This document shows, piece after piece, positions 36,091 to 45,142 of a stretch of 64,000 nt of DNA. The DNA is from an uncultured Marinifilum sp. (GTDB lineage Bacteria > Bacteroidota > Bacteroidia > Bacteroidales > Marinifilaceae), in contig NZ_OY781918.1 in the NCBI RefSeq assembly GCF_963677195.1, positions 918,923-982,922 on the forward strand, in the 5' to 3' direction. How positions within the stretch are numbered: position 1 is the stretch's first letter; every line of letters begins with the position of its first letter. A program made the position numbers and the translations under genes. The notes beneath the pieces are model-generated. The model had not been told where the DNA came from. It saw nothing but the letters and a program-made list of their open reading frames with translations, and ran no database searches.

Positions 36091-37122
36091 ATGGCTAAAA
36101 TGCTTGATCCCAAAGAGTTTCTTGAAATTGCGAAATCAATACCAATGGTTGATGTAAGAACTTCTGCAGAATTCGAAAACGGACATATTCCGGGAGCACA
36201 TAACTTACCAATATTTACGAACGAAGAGCGAGTAGTTGTAGGTACCAAATACAAAAGAGCAGGTAAAGATTCTGCAGTTTTGCTGGGCTTGGAATTGGTA
36301 GGACCTAAATTAGCCAGATTTGTAAAGCAAGCGAAGAAAATTGCCCCACAAAAAGAAATTTTACTGCATTGCTGGCGAGGTGGAATGCGAAGCGGAAGTA
36401 TGGCCTGGTTGTTCGAAACTGCCGGATTTAAAGTATACCTTTTAAAAGGAGGATACAAAGCTTATCGAGCATATAATAGGGAACAATTCGATCAGAAACC
36501 AAAGCTTGTTATACTGGGCGGAATGACAGGCAGTGGAAAAACAGCGGTCTTACACGAAATGCAAAAAATGGGAGCTCAGGTTCTCGACCTAGAGGGAGTA
36601 GCGAATCATAAAGGTTCGGTATTTGGAGCTTTAGGTCAGGCCGATCAGCCAACAAACGAAAATTTTGAAAATCAACTGGCTCAGCATTGGCAAAAGTTCG
36701 ATGCCGATAAACCAATCTGGCTCGAAGATGAAAGTAAATCCATTGGAGCTGTATGGATTAATGATACTCTTTTTGCTAAAATGAGATCTGCTGAAGTTAT
36801 TAAATTAAATATCCCTAAAGAAGAGAGAATAAAAAGGCTGGTTAAAGAATATGCTTGCTTCGATACCAAAGTATTAGCACTTATGGTTTCTAAAATTAAA
36901 AAACGCTTGGGCGGATTAAATGTGAAAAAAGCCTTCGAGAGTCTTGAAAATAACGACTTTGCCACTGTTGCTGATATTACCCTTAGTTATTATGATAAGG
37001 CTTATCTTCATGGTCAGCAAAAAAGAGAAGGACAAACAATTCATCAGCTCGAATTGCCTAAAGATCTTCCTTCCGAAAATGCCAAAAAGGTTCTGGAGTT
37101 TTATGATTCTTTAAATGTATAG
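36091..37122 (+). CDS. mnmH: tRNA 2-selenouridine synthase
   Basis: 343 residues: a rhodanese domain (1 to about 130) with catalytic C94 in LLHCWRGGMRSG, then a P-loop domain with GGMTGSGKTAVL at about 143-154. MnmH (SelU/YbbB) replaces sulfur of 2-thiouridine at the tRNA wobble position with selenium through a geranylated intermediate, using selenophosphate. It modifies the same wobble uridine class that MnmG acts on, though the two genes are 35 kb apart here. The selenophosphate synthase gene selD is not in the window. Identification is firm. Confidence 0.94.
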   Translation: MAKMLDPKEFLEIAKSIPMVDVRTSAEFENGHIPGAHNLPIFTNEERVVVGTKYKRAGKDSAVLLGLELVGPKLARFVKQAKKIAPQKEILLHCWRGGMRSGSMAWLFETAGFKVYLLKGGYKAYRAYNREQFDQKPKLVILGGMTGSGKTAVLHEMQKMGAQVLDLEGVANHKGSVFGALGQADQPTNENFENQLAQHWQKFDADKPIWLEDESKSIGAVWINDTLFAKMRSAEVIKLNIPKEERIKRLVKEYACFDTKVLALMVSKIKKRLGGLNVKKAFESLENNDFATVADITLSYYDKAYLHGQQKREGQTIHQLELPKDLPSENAKKVLEFYDSLNV

Positions 37123-37535
37123 TATCTTTAAATTATGCAAGTCTTTACGGAATGATTTTAGAGCTGTTAAGGATATTAAAAATTACTTTGCCATTCACTA
37201 CTAAGATTAAATTTTTAATGCTGATTAGGCTTTTAAAATACATTTAGCATTGTATGTCCATAAGAATAAAGGGCTCTACTTAATGTTCACAAAATTCTTT
37301 CTCCAATATCAACTAAGTAATTGATTTCTCAAAAAATAACTGTTAAGATGTTGATGGTAGGGATTTATTGTCTTAGTGTATTTGTAAGAATCTGCCAGAA
37401 AGAAAAAGGAAGAATATGTTATTTTCAATATCGTACTATCATAAAAAATAGTTTGCGTAAATTTTTTTTAATTTAATAAATAAGAATTAATTCGAATTGT
37501 CCTTACCTTTAACAGAAATCATTCAATTGTAATCT
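37123..37535. other. 413-bp intergenic region, no gene recognised
   Basis: AT-rich; stop codons interrupt all frames and no coding pattern, tRNA or strong terminator was seen. The last 40 bp form the leader of the TTG-started kinase gene. It may hold a decayed gene or small RNA, but nothing supports either. Confidence 0.4.
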
Positions 37536-38681
37536 TTGGAATTTTATTTTAAAAATCGAGACTGGAAATACCACTTTTTAATTGTGGCTGTAATTATTAT
37601 TGCTGCTTCGATTTTGTATACTAATAATTTGGTAAAAAAACTGGCTCGAGAAGAAGTCAAAAAGGTTGAGCTGTGGGCAGTTGGATTGCGTGAGCTGCAT
37701 TTAAATCCAAATCAGGAAGTTGGTTTAATAAATCGAATATTGGAACAAAACGAAACAATTCCAGTTATTTTAGTTGATGAAAACGATTCTATTGTTGATT
37801 ATAGAAATATTAATATTACTAAAGGAAAGGAAGATAAGATATTAGAAAAACGATTTGTCGAAATGAAAAATGAAAATCGATTTATCGAAATACAATTGGT
37901 AAATGGTAAAAATTACATTTATTACGACGACTCTAGTATTTTAAAAAATTTAGCCTGGTATCCCTTTATTCAATTGGGAGTTATTATTGTTTTTATAATT
38001 ATTGCATTTTTAGCATTCTCCTATTCGAAATCGGCCGAGCAAAATCGGGTTTGGGTCGGAATGTCGAAAGAAACAGCGCATCAGTTAGGTACACCTATTA
38101 GTTCTTTAATGGCTTGGATGGAATTAATAAAATCAGGCAATACAGATCCTTCCTTAAATATTGAAATGAGTAAGGATGTAGATCGTTTACAAGTAATAGC
38201 AGAACGTTTTTCGAAGATAGGTTCTAAACCAGTATTAAAACCTGTAGATATTAAAGAAAGTTTACAAAATAGTATTGAATATCTAAAGAAAAGAACTTCT
38301 GGTAAAGTAGAATTTATTTTTAAGATATCTGATGGTTTCGAGGGAGAAATTCCATTGAATAAAGAGCTGTTTTCATGGGTAATTGAAAATTTATCTAAAA
38401 ATGCTGTAGATGCAATGGAGGGAAAAGGAGTTTTACAATTTTTGTTAAAAGAAAAGAATAACAATATCATATTAGATATAAGTGACTCAGGTAAAGGGCT
38501 TTCTAAAAAACAATACAAGACAATATTTAAGCCAGGCTACACTTCGAAGAAACGCGGATGGGGATTGGGTTTATCTTTGGCAAAAAGAATTATTGAAAAT
38601 TATCATCAGGGAAAAATATTTGTTTTTAGCTCCGAATTGGGCAAAGGCACGGTTTTTAGAATTATTTTACCAATAAAGTGA
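37536..38681 (+). CDS. membrane sensor histidine kinase (orphan)
   Basis: 381 residues starting with TTG 37536; a stop codon lies two codons upstream in frame and there is no early ATG. Two membrane helices (about 14-31, FLIVAVIIIAASILY; about 145-168, FIQLGVIIVFIIIAFLAF) frame a small periplasmic sensor domain of about 110 residues. The H box carries H182 in ETAHQLGTPISSL, the variant found in many Bacteroidota kinases; HATPase boxes NLSKNAVDAM, DSGKGLS and GWGLGLSLAKRI follow. No response regulator adjoins it. Its own promoter is not clear. Confidence 0.92.
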   Translation: MEFYFKNRDWKYHFLIVAVIIIAASILYTNNLVKKLAREEVKKVELWAVGLRELHLNPNQEVGLINRILEQNETIPVILVDENDSIVDYRNINITKGKEDKILEKRFVEMKNENRFIEIQLVNGKNYIYYDDSSILKNLAWYPFIQLGVIIVFIIIAFLAFSYSKSAEQNRVWVGMSKETAHQLGTPISSLMAWMELIKSGNTDPSLNIEMSKDVDRLQVIAERFSKIGSKPVLKPVDIKESLQNSIEYLKKRTSGKVEFIFKISDGFEGEIPLNKELFSWVIENLSKNAVDAMEGKGVLQFLLKEKNNNIILDISDSGKGLSKKQYKTIFKPGYTSKKRGWGLGLSLAKRIIENYHQGKIFVFSSELGKGTVFRIILPIK

Positions 38682-38712
38682 ATCAATTGGTTTTCAAATA
38701 CTGCAAATTATT

Positions 38713-38742
38713 TTGAAAGCAAAAAAGAACTGCGTACTTTTG
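38713..38742 (+). promoter_or_regulatory. promoter P1 of the DUF177-rpmF operon
   Basis: TTG (38713-38715), 19-bp spacer, TACTTTTG (38735-38742): exact consensus spacing. It would give a leader of about 130 nt with a weak hairpin (GAAACTG/CAGTTC region). Confidence 0.7.
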
Positions 38743-38825
38743 CAGCCCGTTTTTCACGGAATTAGTTATTGAAACTGTATTTCAGTTCAGTAATTGCTTG
38801 AAATTGACAAAAAAGATATGCTTTT

Positions 38826-38859
38826 TTGTTAATTCGTAAGATTAATTTTTATACTTTTG
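38826..38859 (+). promoter_or_regulatory. promoter P2 of the DUF177-rpmF operon
   Basis: TTG (38826-38828), 23-bp spacer, TACTTTTG (38852-38859). Start point near 38866, 14 nt before the TTG initiation codon at 38880; this argues against any longer reading of the protein. Confidence 0.55.
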
Positions 38860-38879
38860 CAAAGTTTTATTTGAATATT

Positions 38880-39407
38880 TTGGAAAATCTTACAAAATAT
38901 ACGATTCCTTTTAAAGGCTTAAAGGATGGTTTGCATGAATTTAAATTCGATGTAGATCCTGAGTTTTTTAAGTCTTTTCAGACGGAAGATGCTTATCAGG
39001 GAGAAGGTACGGTAACTGTTACTTTCGAAAAAAAGACCTTGGTAACAAGCTTGCGGTTCGAGTTGAAAGGAAAATTAACAGTGGCCTGCGACAGGTGTCT
39101 CGAAGAACTTATTCTTGATGTGGAAGGTGAAAGCTTTCTATATCTTAAGTTTGGAGAAGAACATGAAGATTTGGCCGAAGATGTAATTGTATTGGCAGAA
39201 TCGGAAAATGAGATTAATGTTGCACAATACATTTATGAGTTGTTTACCTTAAGCTTACCATTAAGCTTTGTTCATCCTGATGATGAAGAGGGAAATAGCA
39301 CTTGTAACGAGGAAATGATTCAAAAATTGAATGACCTCTCGGTAAATGAGGAAGATAAAATTGACCCGAGATGGAATGATTTAAGAAAATTGATTGATAA
39401 TAACTAG
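38880..39407 (+). CDS. DUF177 (YceD) family protein
   Basis: 175 residues from TTG 38880, where the family alignment begins (LTKYTIPFKGLKDGLHEFKF); an upstream TTG at 38826 lies before promoter P2 and adds a non-conserved stretch. The core has the zinc-ribbon-like ACDRCLEEL and the C-terminal IDPRWNDLRKL found in DUF177 proteins encoded just before rpmF. In E. coli and plants the family is linked to 23S rRNA accumulation. rpmF follows after 17 bp. Acidic, cytoplasmic. Confidence 0.88.
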   Translation: MENLTKYTIPFKGLKDGLHEFKFDVDPEFFKSFQTEDAYQGEGTVTVTFEKKTLVTSLRFELKGKLTVACDRCLEELILDVEGESFLYLKFGEEHEDLAEDVIVLAESENEINVAQYIYELFTLSLPLSFVHPDDEEGNSTCNEEMIQKLNDLSVNEEDKIDPRWNDLRKLIDNN

Positions 39408-39424
39408 TTAAATAGGTTAGAAAA

Positions 39425-39610
39425 ATGGCACATCCAAAACACAGAACGTCGAAGCAGAGAAGAAATAAGAGAAGAACACATCTTAAAACAACTCCTGCTA
39501 CTTTAGCATCTTGCTCAAATTGTGGAGCAACTGTTAAATATCATACTGTTTGCCCTGAGTGCGGTTATTACAGAGGCAAATTAGCAATCGAAAAAGAAGT
39601 TACAGCATAA
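39425..39610 (+). CDS. rpmF: 50S ribosomal protein L32
   Basis: 61 residues. MAHPKHRTSKQRRNKRRTHL is the classic basic N-terminus; a zinc ribbon follows with CSNCG and CPECG (C-x2-C pairs), so this is the C+ zinc-binding form rather than the cysteine-free paralogue. Encoded between DUF177 and fabH, the conserved yceD-rpmF-(plsX)-fabH order, but plsX is missing here. A hairpin downstream suggests its mRNA ends before fabH. Confidence 0.97.
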   Translation: MAHPKHRTSKQRRNKRRTHLKTTPATLASCSNCGATVKYHTVCPECGYYRGKLAIEKEVTA

Positions 39611-39643
39611 TCTGAGTAAATTAATTCAGGTTTGAAGCTATAT

Positions 39644-39680
39644 AATTTGCTCCTTAGATATTTCTCAGGGGCAAATTTTG
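39644..39680 (+). terminator. probable terminator after rpmF
   Basis: AATTTGCTCC (39644-39653) pairs with GGGGCAAATT (39668-39677) with one G-T, then TTGG; the T tract is short, so efficiency is uncertain. Confidence 0.5.
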
Positions 39681-39691
39681 GTTATATATAA

Positions 39692-39763
39692 CTTAACAAA
39701 ATTGTCTCTTTTTATTTAAGCTTTACACAAGTAAAATTGTTGAAAAAAGGCAATTTTGTTAAG
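39692..39763. repeat. 13-bp inverted repeat upstream of fabH
   Basis: CTTAACAAAATTG (39692-39704) and CAATTTTGTTAAG (39751-39763) are perfect inverted copies 46 bp apart, ending 55 bp before the fabH start. They could form a long-range leader hairpin or two half-sites of a looping repressor. No T tract follows. Confidence 0.6.
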
Positions 39764-39818
39764 AATATGTATAATTGTTCCGTTTTTTAATCTGAAATAA
39801 ACAAAGTAAGCTTAAACA

Positions 39819-40817
39819 ATGTCAAAAATTAATGCAGTTATAACAGGAGTTGGGTCGTACGTTCCCGACTATATTCTTACCAATGATGAATTGAGTACCA
39901 TGGTTGACACTAACGATGAGTGGATCATGACTCGTATTGGTATCAAGGAAAGAAGAATATTAAAAGGTGAAGGAAAAGGATCTTCCGATTTGGGAGCAAA
40001 AGCTGTTCAACAGCTTTTAGAAAAAACTGGTACATCGCCTGATGAAATTGATTTGTTGATTTGTGCAACTGTAACTCCAGATATGCAATTCCCAGCTACA
40101 GCTAATATTATTAGTGATAAAGTAGGAATTAATAGTGCATTTAGTTTTGATATAAATGCTGGATGTTCAGGGTTTTTATTTTCCCTGGCAACGGGTGCAA
40201 AATACATTCAATCGGGAATGTATAAAAAGGTAATTGTTGTAGGAGCAGAAAAAATGTCTTCTATTGTTGATTATAGCGATCGTTCAACATGTCCTATTTT
40301 TGGTGATGGTTCGGCAGCAGTTCTTCTTGAGCCATCAACCGAAAATGTTGGTATTATTGATGAGATGCTGCATACTGCAGGTTTCGGTCGTAAGCACTTA
40401 CATCAAAAAGCTGGTGGATCTTGTAAACCTGCAAGTCACGAAACTGTTGATGCAAAAGAACATTTCATTTATCAGGAAGGAAACCATGTATTCAAACATG
40501 CCGTTTCTAATATGGCAGATGTTTCTGTTGAAATGATGAAGAAACATAACATTACATCAGAAGATTTGGCATGGTTGGTTCCACATCAGGCAAACAATCG
40601 TATTATCGAAGCTACTGCCAAACGTATGGGCTTAGTTAAAGAGAAAGTGATGATTAATATTGAGAAATATGGTAACACTACTTCTGCAACTATTCCATTG
40701 TGCTTATGCGAGTGGGAAAATCAATTACGAAAAGGAGATGATCTAATTCTTTCAGGTTTTGGTGCAGGCTTTACCTGGGGTGCCATTTTAGTAAGATGGG
40801 CTTACGATCCAAAATAA
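39819..40817 (+). CDS. fabH: beta-ketoacyl-ACP synthase III
   Basis: 332 residues. KAS III condenses acetyl-CoA with malonyl-ACP to start fatty acid synthesis. Catalytic triad: C116 ([15 protein letters not shown]), His in [13 protein letters not shown] and Asn in [13 protein letters not shown]. The dimer-loop and [11 protein letters not shown] motifs are normal. Adjacent to rpmF as in many bacteria, without plsX between them. A terminator follows. Confidence 0.96.
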   Translation: MSKINAVITGVGSYVPDYILTNDELSTMVDTNDEWIMTRIGIKERRILKGEGKGSSDLGAKAVQQLLEKTGTSPDEIDLLICATVTPDMQFPATANIISDKVGINSAFSFDINAGCSGFLFSLATGAKYIQSGMYKKVIVVGAEKMSSIVDYSDRSTCPIFGDGSAAVLLEPSTENVGIIDEMLHTAGFGRKHLHQKAGGSCKPASHETVDAKEHFIYQEGNHVFKHAVSNMADVSVEMMKKHNITSEDLAWLVPHQANNRIIEATAKRMGLVKEKVMINIEKYGNTTSATIPLCLCEWENQLRKGDDLILSGFGAGFTWGAILVRWAYDPK

Positions 40818-41156
40818 TAATTATATCCTAAGATATTTAAAGAGGCTTCCATTGGGGAGCCTCTTTTTTGTTAGGAATCATTTCGTATAAGTGGGTATTA
40901 TATAAGCAATTTTTTATATTTGTAGTGTTCGCTAATTAAAAAGCTAAATAGGGATTAATTAAATAAGCATATTTTAATACTTTTTTTTAAAATTATAAAT
41001 TGATTTTTACGATTGATTCATAGTTATTAGGGAATAATAAGCATTAAAATATAAATAATTTATTAGGATCAATTAATCCTGTTATTTATCATTCCTATTG
41101 CAATTCCGATTTTATTCCTTTAGATCAGATTTGTAATAATCAATACGATTTCAAAC
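40818..41156. other. 339-bp intergenic region between fabH and bactofilin
   Basis: Holds the fabH terminator, then about 285 bp of AT-rich sequence with a TATATTTG box at 40915-40922 that lacks a -33 partner. No ORF or RNA gene seen; the bactofilin/ATP synthase promoter should lie here. Confidence 0.45.
40841..40869 (+). terminator. terminator after fabH
   Basis: AGAGGCTTCC (40841-40850) pairs with GGGAGCCTCT (40855-40864) with one G-T and is followed by a T run. Confidence 0.9.
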
Positions 41157-41549
41157 ATGTTTAGTAAAAAAAATAAAATGAGCAGAAACAACGAAGTACA
41201 GCCAACAGCAGTAAACCTTATTTGTGATGGAACCTCTATTAAAGGTGATGTTCAGGCATCTAGAGATATTCGTATTGATGGATATTTGAATGGTAAAATG
41301 CAAGTTAATGGTAAAGTTGTAGTTGGTAATACAGGAAAAATTGAAGGTGATGTTAATTGTAAAACAATTGACGTATCAGGTAAAGTTGAAGGTAATATTA
41401 TTGCTTCAGAAATGGTGAATCTGAAATCAACAGCATTAATACTTGGAAACATTACAACAGATAAGATCTCTGTAGAACCTGGTGCGAAATTTACCGGATC
41501 CTGTAAAATGGGTGAAGTAGCATCTAAACAGAATGAAAAGAAAAAATAA
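41157..41549 (+). CDS. bactofilin (polymer-forming cytoskeletal protein)
   Basis: 130 residues. A short polar N-terminus is followed by the bactofilin beta-helix with its repeating I/V-x-G-D/N pattern: SIKGDVQASRDIRIDGYLNG, KVVVGNTGKIEGDVNCKTID, ALILGNITTDKISVEPGAKF. Bactofilins self-assemble into filaments without nucleotide and organise envelope or division machinery. Its 3' end overlaps the next gene by 17 bp, so it is the head of the ATP synthase transcription unit. An alternative ATG is at codon 7. Confidence 0.92.
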   Translation: MFSKKNKMSRNNEVQPTAVNLICDGTSIKGDVQASRDIRIDGYLNGKMQVNGKVVVGNTGKIEGDVNCKTIDVSGKVEGNIIASEMVNLKSTALILGNITTDKISVEPGAKFTGSCKMGEVASKQNEKKK

Positions 41550-41772
41550 CTCCCATAAGGAAAACACTAAGAAAAAGCAATTTACCGGAGTGTTAAAATA
41601 TTCCGGTTTGGCTTTTCAAATGATTGTAATTATTCTTCTGGTTTTATATGCAGGTTTAAAACTTGATGAATATTTACAAAAAGAATTTCCGCTATTTACA
41701 ATTATTGGAGCTTTTTTAGGTGTATTATTGTCTTTATATTTTGCTTTAAAAGACATCATTCGAATGAAGTAA
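41533..41772 (+). CDS. AtpZ/AtpI-family small membrane protein
   Basis: 79 residues: basic N-terminus and two membrane helices (FQMIVIILLVLYAGLKLDEY; LFTIIGAFLGVLLSLYFALK), matching AtpZ proteins found at the head of atp operons. They assist c-ring assembly or Mg2+/Ca2+ handling in other bacteria. The start overlaps bactofilin in another frame. Confidence 0.88.
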   Translation: MKRKNNSHKENTKKKQFTGVLKYSGLAFQMIVIILLVLYAGLKLDEYLQKEFPLFTIIGAFLGVLLSLYFALKDIIRMK

Positions 41773-41788
41773 TAATCTTGCAAAAAAT

Positions 41789-42181
41789 ATGGAAAAAAGA
41801 TACAAGAATTATATTTATAAATTAGGATTAATATCATTTATCATACTGGCCGTTTCTATTGTATTGTTTTTAACAATTCTTAAGCCGTGGTTTAATTATA
41901 TTTTTCCTTTTGTAATATTGTATTTCTTCCTTATTAATTCCTTTCAGCATTTTAAATTACTAAAATCGGCAGAAGGAAAACCACAAACTTTCCTTACAAA
42001 TTACATGGCTTGGTTTGGAATAAAATTATTTTTAAACTTAAGTTTTGTAATCATCTATGTATTGCTGAACAAAGCGCAGGCACTGAGTTTTGTCCTGTTT
42101 TTTGCAATTTGTTACTTGGTATATACCACCTTCGAAGTAATGGCTCTTACAAAGACATTAAGGTCGGGGAATGTTAAATGA
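41789..42181 (+). CDS. four-helix membrane protein of the atp cluster (AtpI-like position)
   Basis: 130 residues, four hydrophobic segments (LGLISFIILAVSIVLFLTIL; NYIFPFVILYFFLINSF; FGIKLFLNLSFVIIYVLL; SFVLFFAICYLVYTTF). I do not recognise a named family, but a protein like this lies between atpZ and atpB in many Bacteroidota, and helix content resembles AtpI. 16 bp after the atpZ-like gene. Role in ATP synthase assembly is inferred from position. Confidence 0.75.
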   Translation: MEKRYKNYIYKLGLISFIILAVSIVLFLTILKPWFNYIFPFVILYFFLINSFQHFKLLKSAEGKPQTFLTNYMAWFGIKLFLNLSFVIIYVLLNKAQALSFVLFFAICYLVYTTFEVMALTKTLRSGNVK

Positions 42182-42372
42182 TCTTAAAAAGTTCAGCAGA
42201 GTACTTTTTTTATTAAATTTGAATGACCAAATCAGGATTTAGTATTTTATAGAATATTAAATTCTTAAAAATTAAAGACCGATATATAAAATTAAATATT
42301 GGTTAAAAAAACAAACAGATAGAACAAGTCAAATATAAATTTGAACAACTATTTAAAGCATGTGATTTACGT

Positions 42373-43452
42373 ATGAAAAACATTCATCGATTACTGTTAA
42401 TTTTCTTCCTATTAGCAGCCGTAAAACCGGCTATTGCTTCCGACGAACATGATTCTCATGATCAGGATACACACAAGCAGGAAAAATTTGCCCCCGGGAA
42501 CTTTATAATGGATCATATTGCCGATGCTTACGATTGGCATGTGTTTTCTATTGGAGAATTTCATGCAACAGTTCCGCTTCCGGTAATTGTTATTTCAGAG
42601 CAAACAGGTTTTCACATGTTTATGTCTAGTAAATTTCATCATGGACATTCTTCCTATAAAGGATTTTCAATAGCTAGCGAAGGCGACTATAGAGGAAAAG
42701 TTGTTGAAATGATAGACGGACATCAGGTTCGTCCTTTTGATATATCAATGACAAAGAATGTGGTTGCAATGCTAATAAGTATGGCTTTTTTGCTTTGGAT
42801 ATTTATATCCGTAGCGAGAGCATATACTCATAGAAAAGGGCAGGCACCTAAGGGAATACAGTCGGCAATGGAACCTCTAATACTTTTTGTACGCGATGAG
42901 ATTGCAAAACCAGCAATTGGAGAAAAAAAATACGAAAAATACATGCCCTTTCTTTTAACCATCTTTTTCTTTATCTGGTTAAACAATTTAATGGGATTGG
43001 TACCATTTATTCCCGGAGGAGCTAACGTAACTGGAAATATAACCATTACAATGGTATTGGCTGTATTTACCTTTATTATTACAACATTTAGTGGTAATAA
43101 AAATTACTGGCTTCATATTTTTAACACCCCAGGTGTACCTTGGTGGCTAAAATTTCCTGTGCCATTAATGCCTTTGGTTGAACTTATGGGTGTATTCACA
43201 AAACCATTTGTTCTTATGGTCCGACTTTTTGCTAATATCACAGCCGGACACATGATTGTACTGGCATTTGTAAGTTTGATTTTTATTTTTGGACAAATTA
43301 GTCCAATGTTAGGATACGGAACCTCTGTGGTTTCGGTTTTATTCGTAATTTTCATGGATATGCTTGAGCTTTTAGTTGCATTAATCCAGGCTTATGTATT
43401 TACACTTCTTTCGGCGCTATATTTTGGTATGGCAACAGAAGAACATCATTAA
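42373..43452 (+). CDS. atpB: F0F1 ATP synthase subunit a
   Basis: 359 residues, longer than the E. coli protein (271) through an N-terminal signal-like sequence (IFFLLAAVKPAIA) and a His/Asp-rich periplasmic segment, which is usual for Bacteroidota. Essential arginine in MVRLFANITAGHMIVLAF; further helix motifs PFLLTIFFFIWLNNLMGLVP and ALIQAYVFTLLSALYFG. Subunit a forms the ion half-channels against the c ring. 191 bp upstream contain two TAAATTTG boxes (42214 and 42336) without clear -33 partners. Confidence 0.95.
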   Translation: MKNIHRLLLIFFLLAAVKPAIASDEHDSHDQDTHKQEKFAPGNFIMDHIADAYDWHVFSIGEFHATVPLPVIVISEQTGFHMFMSSKFHHGHSSYKGFSIASEGDYRGKVVEMIDGHQVRPFDISMTKNVVAMLISMAFLLWIFISVARAYTHRKGQAPKGIQSAMEPLILFVRDEIAKPAIGEKKYEKYMPFLLTIFFFIWLNNLMGLVPFIPGGANVTGNITITMVLAVFTFIITTFSGNKNYWLHIFNTPGVPWWLKFPVPLMPLVELMGVFTKPFVLMVRLFANITAGHMIVLAFVSLIFIFGQISPMLGYGTSVVSVLFVIFMDMLELLVALIQAYVFTLLSALYFGMATEEHH

Positions 43453-43463
43453 GAATTTATCAA

Positions 43464-43774
<311 letters not shown>

Positions 43775-43848
43775 CACTAGCACGATTTAATTTAATCGTA
43801 TTGGTGTTATACTGGTACATACAAATTATGTATTAGTATATAGCATTA

Positions 43849-43890
43849 TCCACAATTTGCCATAAGAGGTTGTCTGCGGCAAATTGTGGA
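43849..43890 (+). other. strong hairpin downstream of atpE
   Basis: TCCACAATTTGCC (43849-43861) and GGCAAATTGTGGA (43878-43890) form a perfect 13-bp stem with a 16-nt loop and no T tract. It may stabilise the atpE 3' end or attenuate read-through, which would help make excess c subunit. Confidence 0.65.
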
Positions 43891-43939
43891 AACTATTAAA
43901 TGTAAAATATCACCTTAGGTGAAATAAAATAAGAATACT

Positions 43940-44434
43940 ATGGGCTTGGTAACACCTGAATTAGGAACCTTTATATGGATGTTCTTGGCATTTGCCATTG
44001 TTTTGTTCATTCTGAAGAAATTTGCTTGGAAACCAATATTAAATGCCTTAAAGGAACGAGAGGACTCTATCGAAGATGCTCTTAATTCTGCCGAACGTGC
44101 TAAAGAGGAAATGGCCAAATTACAGGCCGATAATGAAAAAATTCTTCAGGAGGCCAGAAAAGAGCGTGAGGGAATGCTAAAAGAAGCAAAAGAGCTGGGT
44201 GCTACTTTGGTTAGTGAAGCTAAGCAAAAAGCAACGCTTGAGGCGGATAAAGTAATTGAATCAGCTCGTATCAATATTGAAAGTGAAAAATCAGCTGCTC
44301 TGGGTGAAATTAAAGCACAGGTTGCCTTGCTTTCAGTAGAGATTGCAGAGAAAATTCTTCGTCAGCAATTTGCTGATGACCAGCAACAGAAGGATTATTT
44401 CAAAAAGTTGATGGACGAAGTAAAGTTGAATTAG
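43940..44434 (+). CDS. atpF: F0F1 ATP synthase subunit b
   Basis: 164 residues: one N-terminal membrane helix (FIWMFLAFAIVLFILKKFAW) then a long charged coiled coil (ALKEREDSIEDALNSAERAK onward), the peripheral stalk. Typical length for Bacteroidota. Located 165 bp after atpE behind the hairpin; atpH follows after 79 bp. Confidence 0.95.
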   Translation: MGLVTPELGTFIWMFLAFAIVLFILKKFAWKPILNALKEREDSIEDALNSAERAKEEMAKLQADNEKILQEARKEREGMLKEAKELGATLVSEAKQKATLEADKVIESARINIESEKSAALGEIKAQVALLSVEIAEKILRQQFADDQQQKDYFKKLMDEVKLN

Positions 44435-44513
44435 TAAAAGAGTGAGTGGGAGTTGTTAAAGCAGATCTCATATCTTATCCTGAAATTTTTTTGGGACTAA
44501 TATCTAAAAAAAT

Positions 44514-45062
44514 ATGAACGAAAGTAAAATCTCGGTTCGTTACGCTAAGGCTCTTTTCGAATTAGGAAAGGAGAAAGAACTAATTGATACCGTAATTAAA
44601 GATATTCAGCTAGTTGATGAAGTTTGCAAAAGCATTGCAGATTTTTGGCTAATGGTTGAAAGTCCTGTGGTTAAAACTTCTCAAAAACGCGCTTCGATGA
44701 AGCAAATATTTGGAGATAGAATAAATGCGATTACCCTAAATTTTTTAGATTTAGTTGTTAAAAATCGAAGGGAAATTTATTTGAAGGACATATCTCGAAA
44801 TTTTTTAGCCTTGTGTCGTAAAGATCAAGGAATTTTATCGGCGACTCTTACTTCCGCAACAACTATTGAAGAGGGTAGTAAGGAAAATTTGAGTACTCTT
44901 TTGTCGAAATCGTTCAATTCAAAAATTGAATTGGAAGAAGTTGTTGATGAAGAAATTATTGGAGGATTTGTACTTCGAGTTGAAGATCAACAATTGGATG
45001 CAAGTGTAAGCACTCAATTGAATAAAATTAAAAGAGAATTACTTTCAAATCACAATAAATAA
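44514..45062 (+). CDS. atpH: F0F1 ATP synthase subunit delta
   Basis: 182 residues. SVRYAKALFELGKE at the N-terminus is the OSCP/delta signature; the C-terminal IIGGFVLRVEDQQLDASVST, then LNKIKRELL, is the conserved end. It links the b dimer to the top of the alpha/beta hexamer. Order F-H-A-G is canonical. Confidence 0.95.
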   Translation: MNESKISVRYAKALFELGKEKELIDTVIKDIQLVDEVCKSIADFWLMVESPVVKTSQKRASMKQIFGDRINAITLNFLDLVVKNRREIYLKDISRNFLALCRKDQGILSATLTSATTIEEGSKENLSTLLSKSFNSKIELEEVVDEEIIGGFVLRVEDQQLDASVSTQLNKIKRELLSNHNK

Positions 45063-45142
45063 GGTGTTTATTGGAATTTTCCTTTAAGCACAGTAAGATT
45101 GATATTACTTAAGGCACTATAAATTGTTTAAATAGTATAAAT

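Noticed and set aside
36012..36458. 148-codon minus-strand ORF opposite the start of mnmH
   Set aside because: It is antisense to a clear rhodanese domain, crosses a terminator and has no recognisable motif or start signal; a shadow of the mnmH reading frame.
37123..37535. Possible hidden gene or RNA in the large gap after mnmH
   Set aside because: No open frame of useful length, no tRNA-like cloverleaf, no stable hairpin with a T tract.
38081..38518. 145-codon minus-strand ORF inside the histidine kinase gene
   Set aside because: Fully antisense to conserved kinase boxes; composition is that of a complementary-strand artefact.
38826..38879. Longer reading of the DUF177 protein from TTG 38826
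   Set aside because: The extra 18 residues are not family-like, and the segment contains a consensus promoter, so it is upstream of the likely transcript start.
40915..40922. TATATTTG as promoter of the bactofilin/atp unit
   Set aside because: Fits the -7 consensus but no TTG lies 17-23 bp upstream; such boxes are frequent by chance in AT-rich DNA.
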